This document shows, piece by piece, positions 42,457 to 52,400 of a DNA stretch of 64,000 nucleotides (position 1 is the stretch's first letter; each line of letters starts with the position of its first letter). The stretch comes from Acinetobacter bereziniae LMG 1003 = CIP 70.12 (GTDB taxonomy: Bacteria > Pseudomonadota > Gammaproteobacteria > Pseudomonadales > Moraxellaceae), in assembly GCF_000368925.1 (NCBI RefSeq), contig NZ_KB849756.1, positions 2,568,416 to 2,632,415 of the forward strand. The letters run 5' to 3'. Both the position numbers and the translations under genes were made by a program. Under the pieces are notes generated by a model, which worked only from the letters and a program-made list of their open reading frames with translations, was not told the origin of the DNA and searched no databases.

Positions 42457-42885
42457 ATGGCTAAGAAGATTGACGGCTATATCAAGCTGCAAGTTCCAGC
42501 TGGTAAAGCGAATCCATCTCCACCAATCGGTCCTGCACTAGGTCAACGTGGTGTGAACATCATGGCATTCTGTAAAGAATTCAATGCTGCTACACAAAAA
42601 GTTGAACCAGGTCTTCCAATTCCTGTAGTGATCACTGTGTACAACGATAAGTCGTTCACATTCATCATGAAAACTCCACCTGCATCTATTCTTCTTAAGA
42701 AAGCTGCTGGTATTCAAAAGGGTTCATCTGTACCAAACAAAACTAAAGTTGGTAAGTTGACTCGTGCTCAATTAGAAGAAATTGCGACTACTAAAGAACC
42801 AGATTTAACTGGTGCTGATTTAGACGCACGTGTACGTACCATTGCTGGTTCTGCGCGTTCTATGGGCTTGGAAGTGGAGCTATAA
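42457..42885 (+). CDS. rplK: 50S ribosomal protein L11
   Basis: A 142-aa component of the GTPase-associated centre, needed for the stringent response through RelA. The N-terminal IKLQVPAGKANPSPPIGPAL is the conserved L11 signature. Four bases separate it from rplA. L11-L1 is the usual pair. Confidence 0.98.
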   Translation: MAKKIDGYIKLQVPAGKANPSPPIGPALGQRGVNIMAFCKEFNAATQKVEPGLPIPVVITVYNDKSFTFIMKTPPASILLKKAAGIQKGSSVPNKTKVGKLTRAQLEEIATTKEPDLTGADLDARVRTIAGSARSMGLEVEL

Positions 42886-42888
42886 GAC

Positions 42889-43584
42889 ATGGCAAAGTTA
42901 ACTAAACGTCAAAAAGCCATTGCTGCTGCTGTAGAAGCAAACAAAGTTTATACTTTGGAAGAAGCGGTACAAGTTCTTAGCAGCCTTCCTGCTGCAAAAT
43001 TCAAAGAATCTTTGGATGTTGCGGTAAACCTAGGTGTTGATCCTCGTAAATCTGACCAAGTTGTTCGTGGCGCGACTACACTTCCTGCAGGTACTGGTAA
43101 AACTGTACGTGTAGCTGTGTTTGCTCAAGGCGCTGCTGCTGAAGCTGCTAAAGCTGAAGGCGCGGACGTTGTTGGTTTTGATGATCTTGCTGAAAGCATT
43201 CAAGCAGGTAACTTAGACTTTGATGTTGTGATTGCTGCTCCAGATGCAATGCGCGTTGTAGGTAAGTTAGGTACGATCCTTGGTCCACGTGGCTTAATGC
43301 CAAACCCTAAAGTGGGTACAGTAACTCCTGACGTTGCAACTGCAGTTAAAAATGCAAAAGCAGGTCAAGCACGTTACCGTGTAGACAAAGCGGGTATCAT
43401 CCACGCTGCGATCGGTCAAGTAGGTTTTACTGCTGAAGCTGTTCGTTCAAACGTTGAAGCACTTATTGCTGACCTTAAGAAAGCAAAACCTGCGACTTCT
43501 AAAGGTATCTACATCCAAAAGATCACTTTGAGCTCAACGATGGGTCCTGGTCTTGTTGTAGACGTACAGAACGTTACTAAATAA
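42889..43584 (+). CDS. rplA: 50S ribosomal protein L1
   Basis: A 231-aa protein of the L1 stalk; also the autogenous repressor of the L11 operon in E. coli. The conserved GPRGLMPNPKVGTVT lies near residues 130-144. The nearby upstream gene rplK would be co-regulated. Confidence 0.98.
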   Translation: MAKLTKRQKAIAAAVEANKVYTLEEAVQVLSSLPAAKFKESLDVAVNLGVDPRKSDQVVRGATTLPAGTGKTVRVAVFAQGAAAEAAKAEGADVVGFDDLAESIQAGNLDFDVVIAAPDAMRVVGKLGTILGPRGLMPNPKVGTVTPDVATAVKNAKAGQARYRVDKAGIIHAAIGQVGFTAEAVRSNVEALIADLKKAKPATSKGIYIQKITLSSTMGPGLVVDVQNVTK

Positions 43585-43699
43585 TTATTTTATAGATAAT
43601 TATTTGCAATAAAAGAATTTTAAAGTCCTGAGTGAAGTTTAAAACATGGTTTTTAAACTTTGCGCAAAATGAGGAAAGCTTCATTCGAGGTTTTCTCAT

Positions 43700-43946
43700 C
43701 TTGTGAGTTGGCAAGGTTTACTTGCTGATGGGTTCTCAGGCGGACTTTGAATTGATAGATGTAAGTTTATCAGCGTCAAAGACCTCAGGCGAGGCAGGTC
43801 TCAGGATTTGCTTCTTAAAATACCAGTCTGAGTAGACGCGGTGGTGTGATTGATTCCTCCTCCGCGTGTAAGTTGAGAAATTGACTTGCGAATTGGGAGT
43901 GCAGTCCATTTGTGGATTGCATAAATCACCGTTAGGAGGTTTTACA
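43700..43946 (+). promoter_or_regulatory. rplJ leader region (probable L10 leader RNA)
   Basis: The 362-bp gap before rplJ has no ORF but several paired segments (for example GACCTCAGGCGAGGCAGGTC at 43780-43799, and GCAGTCCA with TGGATTGC near the start). In gammaproteobacteria the L10(L12)4 complex binds such a leader to repress rplJL. The mapping here rests on position and folding potential. Confidence 0.6.
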
Positions 43947-44453
43947 ATGGCTCTTCTTATCGAAGACAAAAAACAGATCGTTGCTGAAGTAAATGAAGTT
44001 GCTTCTGTGGCGTTTGCTGCTGTTGTTGCTGACTACCAAGGTTTAACAGTAGAACAATTGACTACACTTCGCGTAGAAGCTCGTAAGTTAGGTGTTAAAA
44101 CACGTATCGTGCGTAACACTTTGGCTAAGCGTGCACTTGAAGGTACTCAATTCTCTATTTTAGATGAGAACCTTGTTGGTCCAACTATTCTAGCTTTTTC
44201 AACTTCTGAAGACGACATGGGCGCAGCTGCTCGCTTGTTTGAAGATTTTGCTAAAACTAACAAAGCATTTGAACTTAAAGCTGCTGCATTTGATGGCAAA
44301 GTTTATCAAGGTGCAGATGTTAGCGTTATCGCAAATCTTCCAAACCAAGAAAAAGCACTTACTATGCTTGCCAATGTTCTTCAAGCTCCTATTTCGAAAT
44401 TGGGTCGCCTTATTACAGCACTCAAAGAGAAAAACGAGTCAGAAGCAGCTTAA
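43947..44453 (+). CDS. rplJ: 50S ribosomal protein L10
   Basis: A 168-aa base of the L7/L12 stalk. It begins MALLIEDKKQIVAEVNEVAS and contains the rRNA-binding segment TLRVEARKLGVKTRIVRNTL. Start 43947 follows a perfect AGGAGG eight bases upstream; a longer in-frame reading back to 43881 lies in the leader and is rejected. Confidence 0.98.
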   Translation: MALLIEDKKQIVAEVNEVASVAFAAVVADYQGLTVEQLTTLRVEARKLGVKTRIVRNTLAKRALEGTQFSILDENLVGPTILAFSTSEDDMGAAARLFEDFAKTNKAFELKAAAFDGKVYQGADVSVIANLPNQEKALTMLANVLQAPISKLGRLITALKEKNESEAA

Positions 44454-44501
44454 GCTTAAAAATTTTCACACACCATTCAATATCCATTTGGAGTTATTCT
44501 C

Positions 44502-44873
44502 ATGGCTTTAACTAACGAAGAAATCTTAAACGCAGTTGCTGAAAAAACTGTTCTTGAACTTGTTGAACTTATTTCTGCTTTCGAAGAAAAATTCAACGTA
44601 TCTGCAGCTGCTGTAGCTGTAGCTGCTGCTCCAGGTGCTGGCGCTGCTGCTGCTGAAGAGCAATCTGAATTCAACGTTGAGTTGACTTCTTTCGGTGCTA
44701 ACAAAGTTGCTGTAATTAAAGCAGTTCGTGAAGCTACTGGTCTTGGTCTTAAAGAAGCTAAAGATCTTGTTGAAGGCGCTCCTTCAGTTGTTAAAGAAGC
44801 GGTTTCTAAAGAAGAAGGCGAAGAACTTAAGAAGAAACTTGAAGAAGCTGGTGCTACAGTTACACTTAAGTAA
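44502..44873 (+). CDS. rplL: 50S ribosomal protein L7/L12
   Basis: A 123-aa stalk protein: N-terminal dimerisation domain, an Ala-rich hinge (about 38-53, AVAVAAAPGAGAAAAEE) and the C-terminal factor-binding domain with KVAVIKAVREATGLGLKEAK. Four copies bind L10. Strong codon bias. Confidence 0.98.
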   Translation: MALTNEEILNAVAEKTVLELVELISAFEEKFNVSAAAVAVAAAPGAGAAAAEEQSEFNVELTSFGANKVAVIKAVREATGLGLKEAKDLVEGAPSVVKEAVSKEEGEELKKKLEEAGATVTLK

Positions 44874-45180
44874 TCTTAAGGGGAGTCGATTTTTTTATAA
44901 TCGGCTCCACAAATTGGCTGATGGCTCTTGGGTCATCAGCCTTTTTGCGTTACAATAATCGGCTCGATTTTAGATTGATTGATATAAAAATCATCAATTT
45001 TTAAAATAAATAAACATAATCAAACGCTTACCAATATTTTTCAGTTTTAAAAATATTGTTAAGCGTTTTGTACCACTGAAATTTGCAGCATTTGTATAAA
45101 AGTGGTGGTCATATCGACCTGCGTAATTCCTTCTAAGTTCGTTCTGCAGGCGGGCTTAGTTTACTTTCCGAGGACTCCAG
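44874..45180 (+). promoter_or_regulatory. rplL-rpoB intergenic region with tandem hairpins
   Basis: Two stems follow rplL: GGAGTCGAT/ATCGGCTCC around a T-rich loop (44882-44908), then GGCTGATG/CATCAGCC with five T (44916-44946). The second is a plausible attenuator separating stoichiometric ribosomal proteins from polymerase, as in E. coli. The remainder up to rpoB is AT-rich without an ORF. Confidence 0.65.
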
Positions 45181-48100
45181 ATGGCATACTCATATACCGA
45201 AAAGAAACGGATCCGTAAGAATTTTGGTAAATTGCCCCAAGTCATGCATGCTCCGTACTTGCTCGCGATTCAAGTCGACTCGTACAGAACATTCTTGCAA
45301 GATGGCAAAACTCCAAAAAATCGCGAAGATATCGGTCTCCAAGCTGCATTTCGTTCAGTTTTTCCTATTGAAAGTTATTCGGGCAATGCTGCTTTAGAAT
45401 TCGTTGAGTATAGTCTTGGTAAACCAGAGTTTGATGTTCGCGAGTGTATTCTTCGCGGTTCAACCTTTGCGGCACCAATGCGCGTTAAAATTCGTTTGAT
45501 CATCAAAGATCGTGAAACGAAATCTATCAAAGACGTACGTGAACAAGAAGTGTACATGGGTGAAATGCCACTCATGACTGAGAATGGTACTTTTGTAATC
45601 AATGGTACTGAGCGTGTAATCGTATCTCAATTACACCGTTCTCCGGGCGTCTTCTTTGATCACGATAAGGGTAAAACTCATTCAAGTGGTAAAGTGCTTT
45701 ATTCAGCACGTATCATTCCTTACCGTGGGTCATGGTTGGATTTTGAATTTGATGCTAAAGACTTAGTATTTGTTCGTATTGACCGTCGTCGTAAATTGTT
45801 GGCGACTGTTATTCTACGTGCATTGAACTATAGCAATGAACAAATTCTCAATATGTTCTATGAGAAAGTACCTGTATATCTTGATATGGGTAGCTATCAG
45901 ATTGACCTTGTTCCAGAACGCCTTCGCGGTGAAATGGCGCAGTTCGATATTGCAGACAATGACGGTAAAGTGATTGTTGAACAAGGTAAACGTATCAATG
46001 CACGTCATGTGCGTCAAATGGAAGCTGCGGGTTTAACTAAACTTTCTGTTCCTGATGAATACTTGTATGAGCGTATTACAGCTGAAGATATTACTTTACG
46101 TGATGGTGAAGTGATTGCTGCTAATACCATTTTAAGCCATGAAGTATTGGTTAAAATCGCTGAAGGTGGTGTTAAACAATTTAACATCTTGTTCACCAAT
46201 GATATCGATCGTGGTTCGTTTGTTGCAGATACACTACGTGCAGATACGACAACAGGTCGTGAAGAAGCACTTGTAGAAATCTACAAAGTCATGCGTCCAG
46301 GTGAGCCACCAACAAAAGAAGCGGCTGAAAACTTATTCAATAACTTATTCTTCTCTACAGAGCGTTATGACTTGTCTCCTGTAGGTCGTATGAAGTTTAA
46401 TCGTCGTTTGGGTCGTCCTTATGAAGTCGGTACAGATCAGAAGTCTCGTGAAGTAGAAGGTATTCTTTCTAACGATGACATCATTGATGTATTGAAAACA
46501 TTGGTAGAAATCCGTAACGGTAAAGGTGAAGTCGACGATATCGATCACTTAGGTAACCGTCGTGTACGTTCTGTTGGTGAAATGACAGAAAACCAATTCC
46601 GTGTTGGTCTAGTTCGTGTTGAACGTGCTGTAAAAGAGCGTTTAAACCAAGCTGAAACAGATAACTTGTCTCCACAAGATTTGATCAATGCGAAACCAGT
46701 TGCAGCTGCAATCAAAGAATTCTTTGGTTCAAGCCAATTGTCTCAGTTTATGGATCAAAACAATCCATTGTCTGAAATTACGCACAAACGTCGTGTTTCA
46801 GCGCTTGGTCCTGGTGGTTTGACACGTGAACGCGCAGGCTTTGAGGTACGTGACGTACATCAAACTCACTATGGTCGTGTGTGTCCAATTGAGACACCTG
46901 AAGGTCCAAACATTGGTTTGATCAACTCACTTTCTGTATATGCAAAAGCCAACAACTTCGGTTTCTTGGAAACACCATACCGTAAAGTGGTTGATGGTCG
47001 TGTAACGGATGATGTTGAGTATTTATCTGCGATTGAAGAAGTAGGCACTGTAATTGCACAAGCCGATTCTGGTGTAGATAAAGACGGTCACTTGACTGAA
47101 GAATTCGTTTCTGTACGTCATCAAGGTGAATTCGTTCGTATGCCTCCTGAAAAAGTGACGCATATGGATGTATCTGCTCAGCAGGTTGTTTCTGTTGCTG
47201 CATCACTTATTCCATTCCTTGAACACGATGATGCGAACCGTGCATTAATGGGTTCAAACATGCAACGTCAGGCTGTTCCTACATTGCTTGCTGACAAGCC
47301 ACTTGTTGGTACAGGTATGGAAGCAAACGTAGCGCATGACTCTGGCGTGTGTGTAATCGCAAAACGTGGCGGACGTATTGAGTTCGTTGATGCTTCTCGT
47401 GTTGTTATTCGTGTGAACGAAGATGAAATGATCGCGGGTGAAGCAGGTGTAGACATCTACAACTTGATCAAATACACACGTTCAAACCAAAACACTTGTA
47501 TCAACCAAAAAGTTCTTGTGAGCTTGGGCGATAAAGTAGGTCGTGGTGACGTTCTTGCTGATGGTCCATCGACTGACGGTGGTGAATTAGCGCTTGGTCA
47601 AAACATGCGTGTCGCGTTCATGACGTGGAACGGTTATAACTACGAAGACTCGATCTTATTATCTGAGCGTGTACTTCAAGAAGACCGTTTGACTTCGATT
47701 CACATCCAAGAGTTGTCATGTGTAGCGCGTGATACCAAGTTAGGTGCAGAAGAAATTACTGCAGATATTCCTAACGTGGGTGAAGCAGCTTTATCTAAAC
47801 TTGATGAATCAGGTATTGTTTATATCGGTGCTGAAGTTTCAGCAGGTGACATCCTTGTTGGTAAGGTAACGCCTAAAGGTGAAACACAATTAACACCTGA
47901 AGAAAAATTACTTCGTGCAATTTTCGGTGAAAAAGCTGCGGATGTAAAAGACTCTTCTTTACGTGTTTCTTCAAGCGTAAAAGGTACAGTGATTGACGTT
48001 CAAGTGTTTACACGTGACGGTATCGAGAAAGATGAGCGTGCTCAAGCAATTGAAAAAGCGCAACTTGATGCTTACCGTAAAGACTTGAAAGAAGAGTTCA

Positions 48101-49269
48101 AAATCTTCGAAGAAGCTGCTCGTGAACGTATTGTGCGTTTATTGAAAGGTCAAGAGTCAAATGGTGGTGGTACAACGAAACGTGGTGACAAGCTAACTGA
48201 AGACGTATTGTCTAACTTAGAGCTTGTTGATCTGTTAGAAGTTCAACCAGCAGACGAAGGTATTGCTGAGCGTTTAACGCAGATTCAAGTGTTCTTGAAA
48301 GAGAAGAGCCACGAGATCGATGAGAAGTTTGCTGAGAAAAAACGTAAACTTTCAACGGGTGATGAACTGACAACTGGTGTGTTGAAAGTTGTTAAAGTTT
48401 ATCTTGCTGTTAAACGTCGTATCCAGCCTGGTGATAAGATGGCGGGTCGTCACGGTAACAAGGGTGTTGTATCAAACATCTTACCAGTTGAAGATATGCC
48501 GCATGACATCCATGGTGTTCCAGTGGATGTGGTACTTAACCCACTCGGTGTACCATCACGTATGAACGTGGGTCAGATTCTTGAAACTCACTTGGGTATG
48601 GCAGCGAAAGGTCTTGGCGATAAGATCGACAAGATGATGAAAGAGCAACGTACTGTTCTTGAACTTCGTGAATTCTTAGACAAGATTTATAACAAAGTTG
48701 GTGGCGAGCAAGAAGATCTTGATAGCTTGACTGATGAAGAAATCTTGGTGTTATCAGGTAACTTGCGTAAAGGTGTTCCTTTAGCTACACCAGTATTTGA
48801 TGGTGCAGAAGAAGGACAAATCAAAGAGTTACTTGAACTTGGTGGTATCTCACGTACAGGTCAAACAGTATTGTATGATGGACGTACAGGTGAGCGTTTT
48901 GACCGCCCAGTAACAGTAGGTTATATGTACATGCTCAAGTTGAACCACTTGGTTGACGACAAGATGCATGCACGTTCTACTGGTTCTTACTCACTGGTGA
49001 CTCAACAACCGCTTGGTGGTAAAGCACAATTCGGTGGTCAGCGTTTCGGTGAGATGGAAGTTTGGGCACTTGAGGCTTATGGTGCTGCTTATACACTTCA
49101 AGAAATGTTAACTGTGAAATCGGATGACGTTGAAGGTCGTACTCGCATCTATAAGAACATTGTAGATGGTAACCATTATATGGATCCGGGTATGCCTGAA
49201 TCGTTCAACGTATTGACCAAAGAGATCCGTTCTTTAGGTATCAACATTGAACTGAAAAATGGTGACTAA
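45181..49269 (+). CDS. rpoB: DNA-directed RNA polymerase subunit beta
   Basis: A 1362-aa catalytic subunit. The rifampicin region is of sensitive type (FFGSSQLSQFMDQNNPLSEI, then THKRRVSALGPGGL). Downstream, the motif that reads DVHPTHYGR in E. coli is DVHQTHYGR here. The active-site region GDKMAGRHGNKGVVS is intact. An initiating ATG follows CCGAGGA at about eight bases. It forms the core polymerase with rpoC downstream. Confidence 0.99.
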   Translation: MAYSYTEKKRIRKNFGKLPQVMHAPYLLAIQVDSYRTFLQDGKTPKNREDIGLQAAFRSVFPIESYSGNAALEFVEYSLGKPEFDVRECILRGSTFAAPMRVKIRLIIKDRETKSIKDVREQEVYMGEMPLMTENGTFVINGTERVIVSQLHRSPGVFFDHDKGKTHSSGKVLYSARIIPYRGSWLDFEFDAKDLVFVRIDRRRKLLATVILRALNYSNEQILNMFYEKVPVYLDMGSYQIDLVPERLRGEMAQFDIADNDGKVIVEQGKRINARHVRQMEAAGLTKLSVPDEYLYERITAEDITLRDGEVIAANTILSHEVLVKIAEGGVKQFNILFTNDIDRGSFVADTLRADTTTGREEALVEIYKVMRPGEPPTKEAAENLFNNLFFSTERYDLSPVGRMKFNRRLGRPYEVGTDQKSREVEGILSNDDIIDVLKTLVEIRNGKGEVDDIDHLGNRRVRSVGEMTENQFRVGLVRVERAVKERLNQAETDNLSPQDLINAKPVAAAIKEFFGSSQLSQFMDQNNPLSEITHKRRVSALGPGGLTRERAGFEVRDVHQTHYGRVCPIETPEGPNIGLINSLSVYAKANNFGFLETPYRKVVDGRVTDDVEYLSAIEEVGTVIAQADSGVDKDGHLTEEFVSVRHQGEFVRMPPEKVTHMDVSAQQVVSVAASLIPFLEHDDANRALMGSNMQRQAVPTLLADKPLVGTGMEANVAHDSGVCVIAKRGGRIEFVDASRVVIRVNEDEMIAGEAGVDIYNLIKYTRSNQNTCINQKVLVSLGDKVGRGDVLADGPSTDGGELALGQNMRVAFMTWNGYNYEDSILLSERVLQEDRLTSIHIQELSCVARDTKLGAEEITADIPNVGEAALSKLDESGIVYIGAEVSAGDILVGKVTPKGETQLTPEEKLLRAIFGEKAADVKDSSLRVSSSVKGTVIDVQVFTRDGIEKDERAQAIEKAQLDAYRKDLKEEFKIFEEAARERIVRLLKGQESNGGGTTKRGDKLTEDVLSNLELVDLLEVQPADEGIAERLTQIQVFLKEKSHEIDEKFAEKKRKLSTGDELTTGVLKVVKVYLAVKRRIQPGDKMAGRHGNKGVVSNILPVEDMPHDIHGVPVDVVLNPLGVPSRMNVGQILETHLGMAAKGLGDKIDKMMKEQRTVLELREFLDKIYNKVGGEQEDLDSLTDEEILVLSGNLRKGVPLATPVFDGAEEGQIKELLELGGISRTGQTVLYDGRTGERFDRPVTVGYMYMLKLNHLVDDKMHARSTGSYSLVTQQPLGGKAQFGGQRFGEMEVWALEAYGAAYTLQEMLTVKSDDVEGRTRIYKNIVDGNHYMDPGMPESFNVLTKEIRSLGINIELKNGD

Positions 49270-49338
49270 ATCCCCCTTGATCCCCCTTTGTTAAAGGGGG
49301 GATTTCCCTTCTTTCTTAAAGAGGGGGCAGGGGAGATT
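49268..49338. repeat. REP-like palindromic element between rpoB and rpoC
   Basis: The inner hairpin ATCCCCCTTT/AAAGGGGGGAT (49280-49302) is enclosed by an imperfect outer pairing of AATCCCCCTTG with GGGGGCAGGGGAGATT. C/G-rich tracts of this kind stand out sharply from the AT-rich genome. It resembles repetitive palindromes I recall from Acinetobacter intergenic regions (inference). It occupies half of the 144-bp gap inside an essential operon. Confidence 0.6.
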
Positions 49339-49413
49339 CCAAATCTCAGTGAAAAAACAATATTTGTGACCCAGCCGTAGAGAAAATGCCTCTTCGGCAC
49401 ACGGAGAAAAAAA

Positions 49414-52400
49414 TTGAAAGACTTGCTCGATATCATGCGCAAAAAGACGGACTCAGACGGTCATGCTCCAGTAGAGTTTGATCGCATCCGTATTGGTCTT
49501 GCGTCACCAGAAATGATTAAGTCATGGTCTCACGGTGAAGTTAAAAAGCCAGAAACCATTAACTATCGTACGTTTAAGCCAGAACGTGATGGTTTATTCT
49601 GTGCCAAAATCTTTGGTCCAGTAAAAGATTACGAATGCTTGTGCGGTAAATACAAGCGTATGAAATACAAAGGCGTCATTTGTGAAAAATGTGGCGTTGA
49701 AGTAACAACTGCGAAAGTTCGTCGTGAGCGTATGGGTCACATCGAATTGGCTTCTCCTGTTGCTCATATTTGGTTCTTGAAATCATTACCAAGCCGTATC
49801 GGTTTACTTCTTGATATGACTTTGCGTGATATTGAACGTGTATTGTATTTCGAATCTTATGTGGTGACTGATCCAGGCATGACGCCAATGGAGAAGTACC
49901 AACTTCTTAATGATGAAGAATACTTTACTGCGTTAGAAGAACACGGTGATGAATTCAGCGCTAAAATGGGTGCTGAAGCAGTTCAAGACTTGTTGAAAGA
50001 TATCGATCTTGAAGCTGAAATTTCTCGTTTACGTGAAGAAATTCCAAACACAACTTCAGAAACTAAGCTTAAAAAAGCGTCTAAACGTTTGAAGTTGATG
50101 GAAGCGTTCAAAGAGTCAAACAACAAGCCAGAATGGATGGTGATGAATGTACTTCCAGTACTTCCACCTGATCTTCGTCCGTTAGTACCGCTTGAAGGTG
50201 GTCGTTTTGCGACTTCTGACTTGAACGATCTTTACCGTCGTGTGATTAACCGTAACAACCGTTTAAAACGTCTTCTTGACCTTGCTGCGCCAGACATTAT
50301 CGTACGTAACGAAAAACGTATGTTACAAGAGTCTGTCGATGCATTGTTAGACAACGGTCGTCGTGGTCGTGCGATTACAGGTTCGAACAAACGTCCGCTT
50401 AAATCTTTGGCTGATATGATCAAAGGTAAACAAGGTCGTTTCCGTCAAAACTTACTTGGTAAGCGTGTTGACTATTCAGGTCGTTCGGTGATTACCGTAG
50501 GTCCATCATTACGTTTGCACCAATGTGGTCTTCCAAAGAAAATGGCACTTGAATTATTCAAGCCATTCATTTTTGCGAAATTACAAGCTTCAGGTCAAGC
50601 AACTACCATTAAAGCTGCGAAGAAAATGGTTGAGCGTGAAACACCAGAAGTATGGGACGTTCTTGCATCTGTAATTCGTCAGCATCCAGTAATGTTGAAC
50701 CGTGCGCCAACACTTCACCGTTTAGGTCTTCAAGCGTTTGAACCTATTTTGATCGAAGGTAAAGCGATTCGTTTACACCCACTCGTATGTGCTGCGTTTA
50801 ACGCCGACTTCGATGGTGACCAAATGGCGGTTCACGTACCATTAACACTTGAAGCTCAGTTAGAAGCTCGTGCGTTAATGATGTCGACAAACAACATCTT
50901 GTCACCTGCAAATGGTGAGCCAATCATCGTACCTTCTCAGGACGTTGTATTGGGTCTTTACTACATCACACGTGATGCAGTAAACGCCAAAGGTGAAGGC
51001 ATGGTGTTTGCGGACACACATGAAGTAAACCGTGCACTTGCGACAGGTCAAGTTGATTTACATGCTCGTGTTAAAGCGCGTGTACACCAAACAGTGATTG
51101 ATGACAACGGTAACCGTGAACATCAAACTATTGTTGTAGATACAACACCGGGTCGTTGCTTACTTTGGGAAGTTGTTCCTGAAGGTATGGATTTCCAACA
51201 AATCAACGTAGAGATGACCAAGAAAAACATCTCTAAATTGATTAACTCTTGCTACCGTAAATTAGGTTTGAAAGATACTGTTATCTTTGCTGACCAATTG
51301 ATGTACTTGGGCTTCCGTCAAGCAACACGTTCAGGTGTTTCTGTGGGTATGGAAGACATGTTGATTCCACCACAAAAGCAAGCAATTATTGAAAAAGCTG
51401 AAGTTGAAGTTCGTGAAATTGAACAACAATTCGAGCAAGGTTTCGTAACTGCTGGTGAGCGTTATAACAAAGTTGTCGATATTTGGGCGCGTACCAACGA
51501 CCAAGTTGCAAAAGCGATGATGGATAACTTGTCATTCACAACTGTTAAAAATAAACAGGGTGAAGATGAGAAGCAAAAATCATTCAACAGTATCTACATG
51601 ATGTCTGACTCTGGTGCCCGTGGTTCGGCAGCTCAGATTCGTCAGCTTGCAGGTATGCGTGGTTTGATGGCTAAACCAGATGGTTCGATCATTGAAACAC
51701 CGATTAAAGCAAACTTCCGTGAAGGTTTGACAGTACTTCAGTACTTCATTTCAACACACGGTGCGCGTAAAGGTTTGGCAGATACAGCACTTAAAACTGC
51801 GAACTCGGGTTACTTAACACGTCGTCTTGTCGACGTAGCACAAGATTTGGTCATTACTGAGCCAGATTGTGGTACTTATGACGGTCTTGTAATGACTCCA
51901 TTCATTCAAGGTGGCGATGTCATCGAGAACTTAGGTGCTCGAGTATTGGGTCGTGTACTTGCTGAAGATGTCAAGAAACCAGGTACAGATGATGTCCTTC
52001 TTCCACGTAACACATTGATCGACGAGAAACTTGCAACGTTCCTTGAAGATAACGGTGTTGACGAAGTTAAAGTACGTTCAGTTGTAAACTGTGCTTCAAC
52101 ATTCGGTGTATGTGCGAAATGTTATGGTCGTGACTTGGCTCGCGGTCACTTGGTGAATCCAGGTGAATCTGTTGGGGTTATGGCTGCACAATCAATTGGT
52201 GAACCTGGTACACAGTTAACCATGCGTACATTCCACGTGGGTGGTGCTGCAAGCCGAACTTCTGCTGCAAACAGTGTTCAAGTACGTAACAAAGGTACAG
52301 TTCGTTTCCATAACGTTAAAACTGTTCAACATGCCAAAGGTCATTTGGTATCTGTTTCACGTTCAGGTGAAATCGGTATTGCGGATGACTTAGGTCGTGA

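Noticed and set aside
43736..43969. Minus-strand frame in the rplJ leader
   Set aside because: It covers the structured leader and the rplJ start; no coding signs.
46481..47206. Several minus-strand open frames within rpoB
   Set aside because: Antisense shadows produced by strong codon bias; no ribosome-binding sites or family matches.
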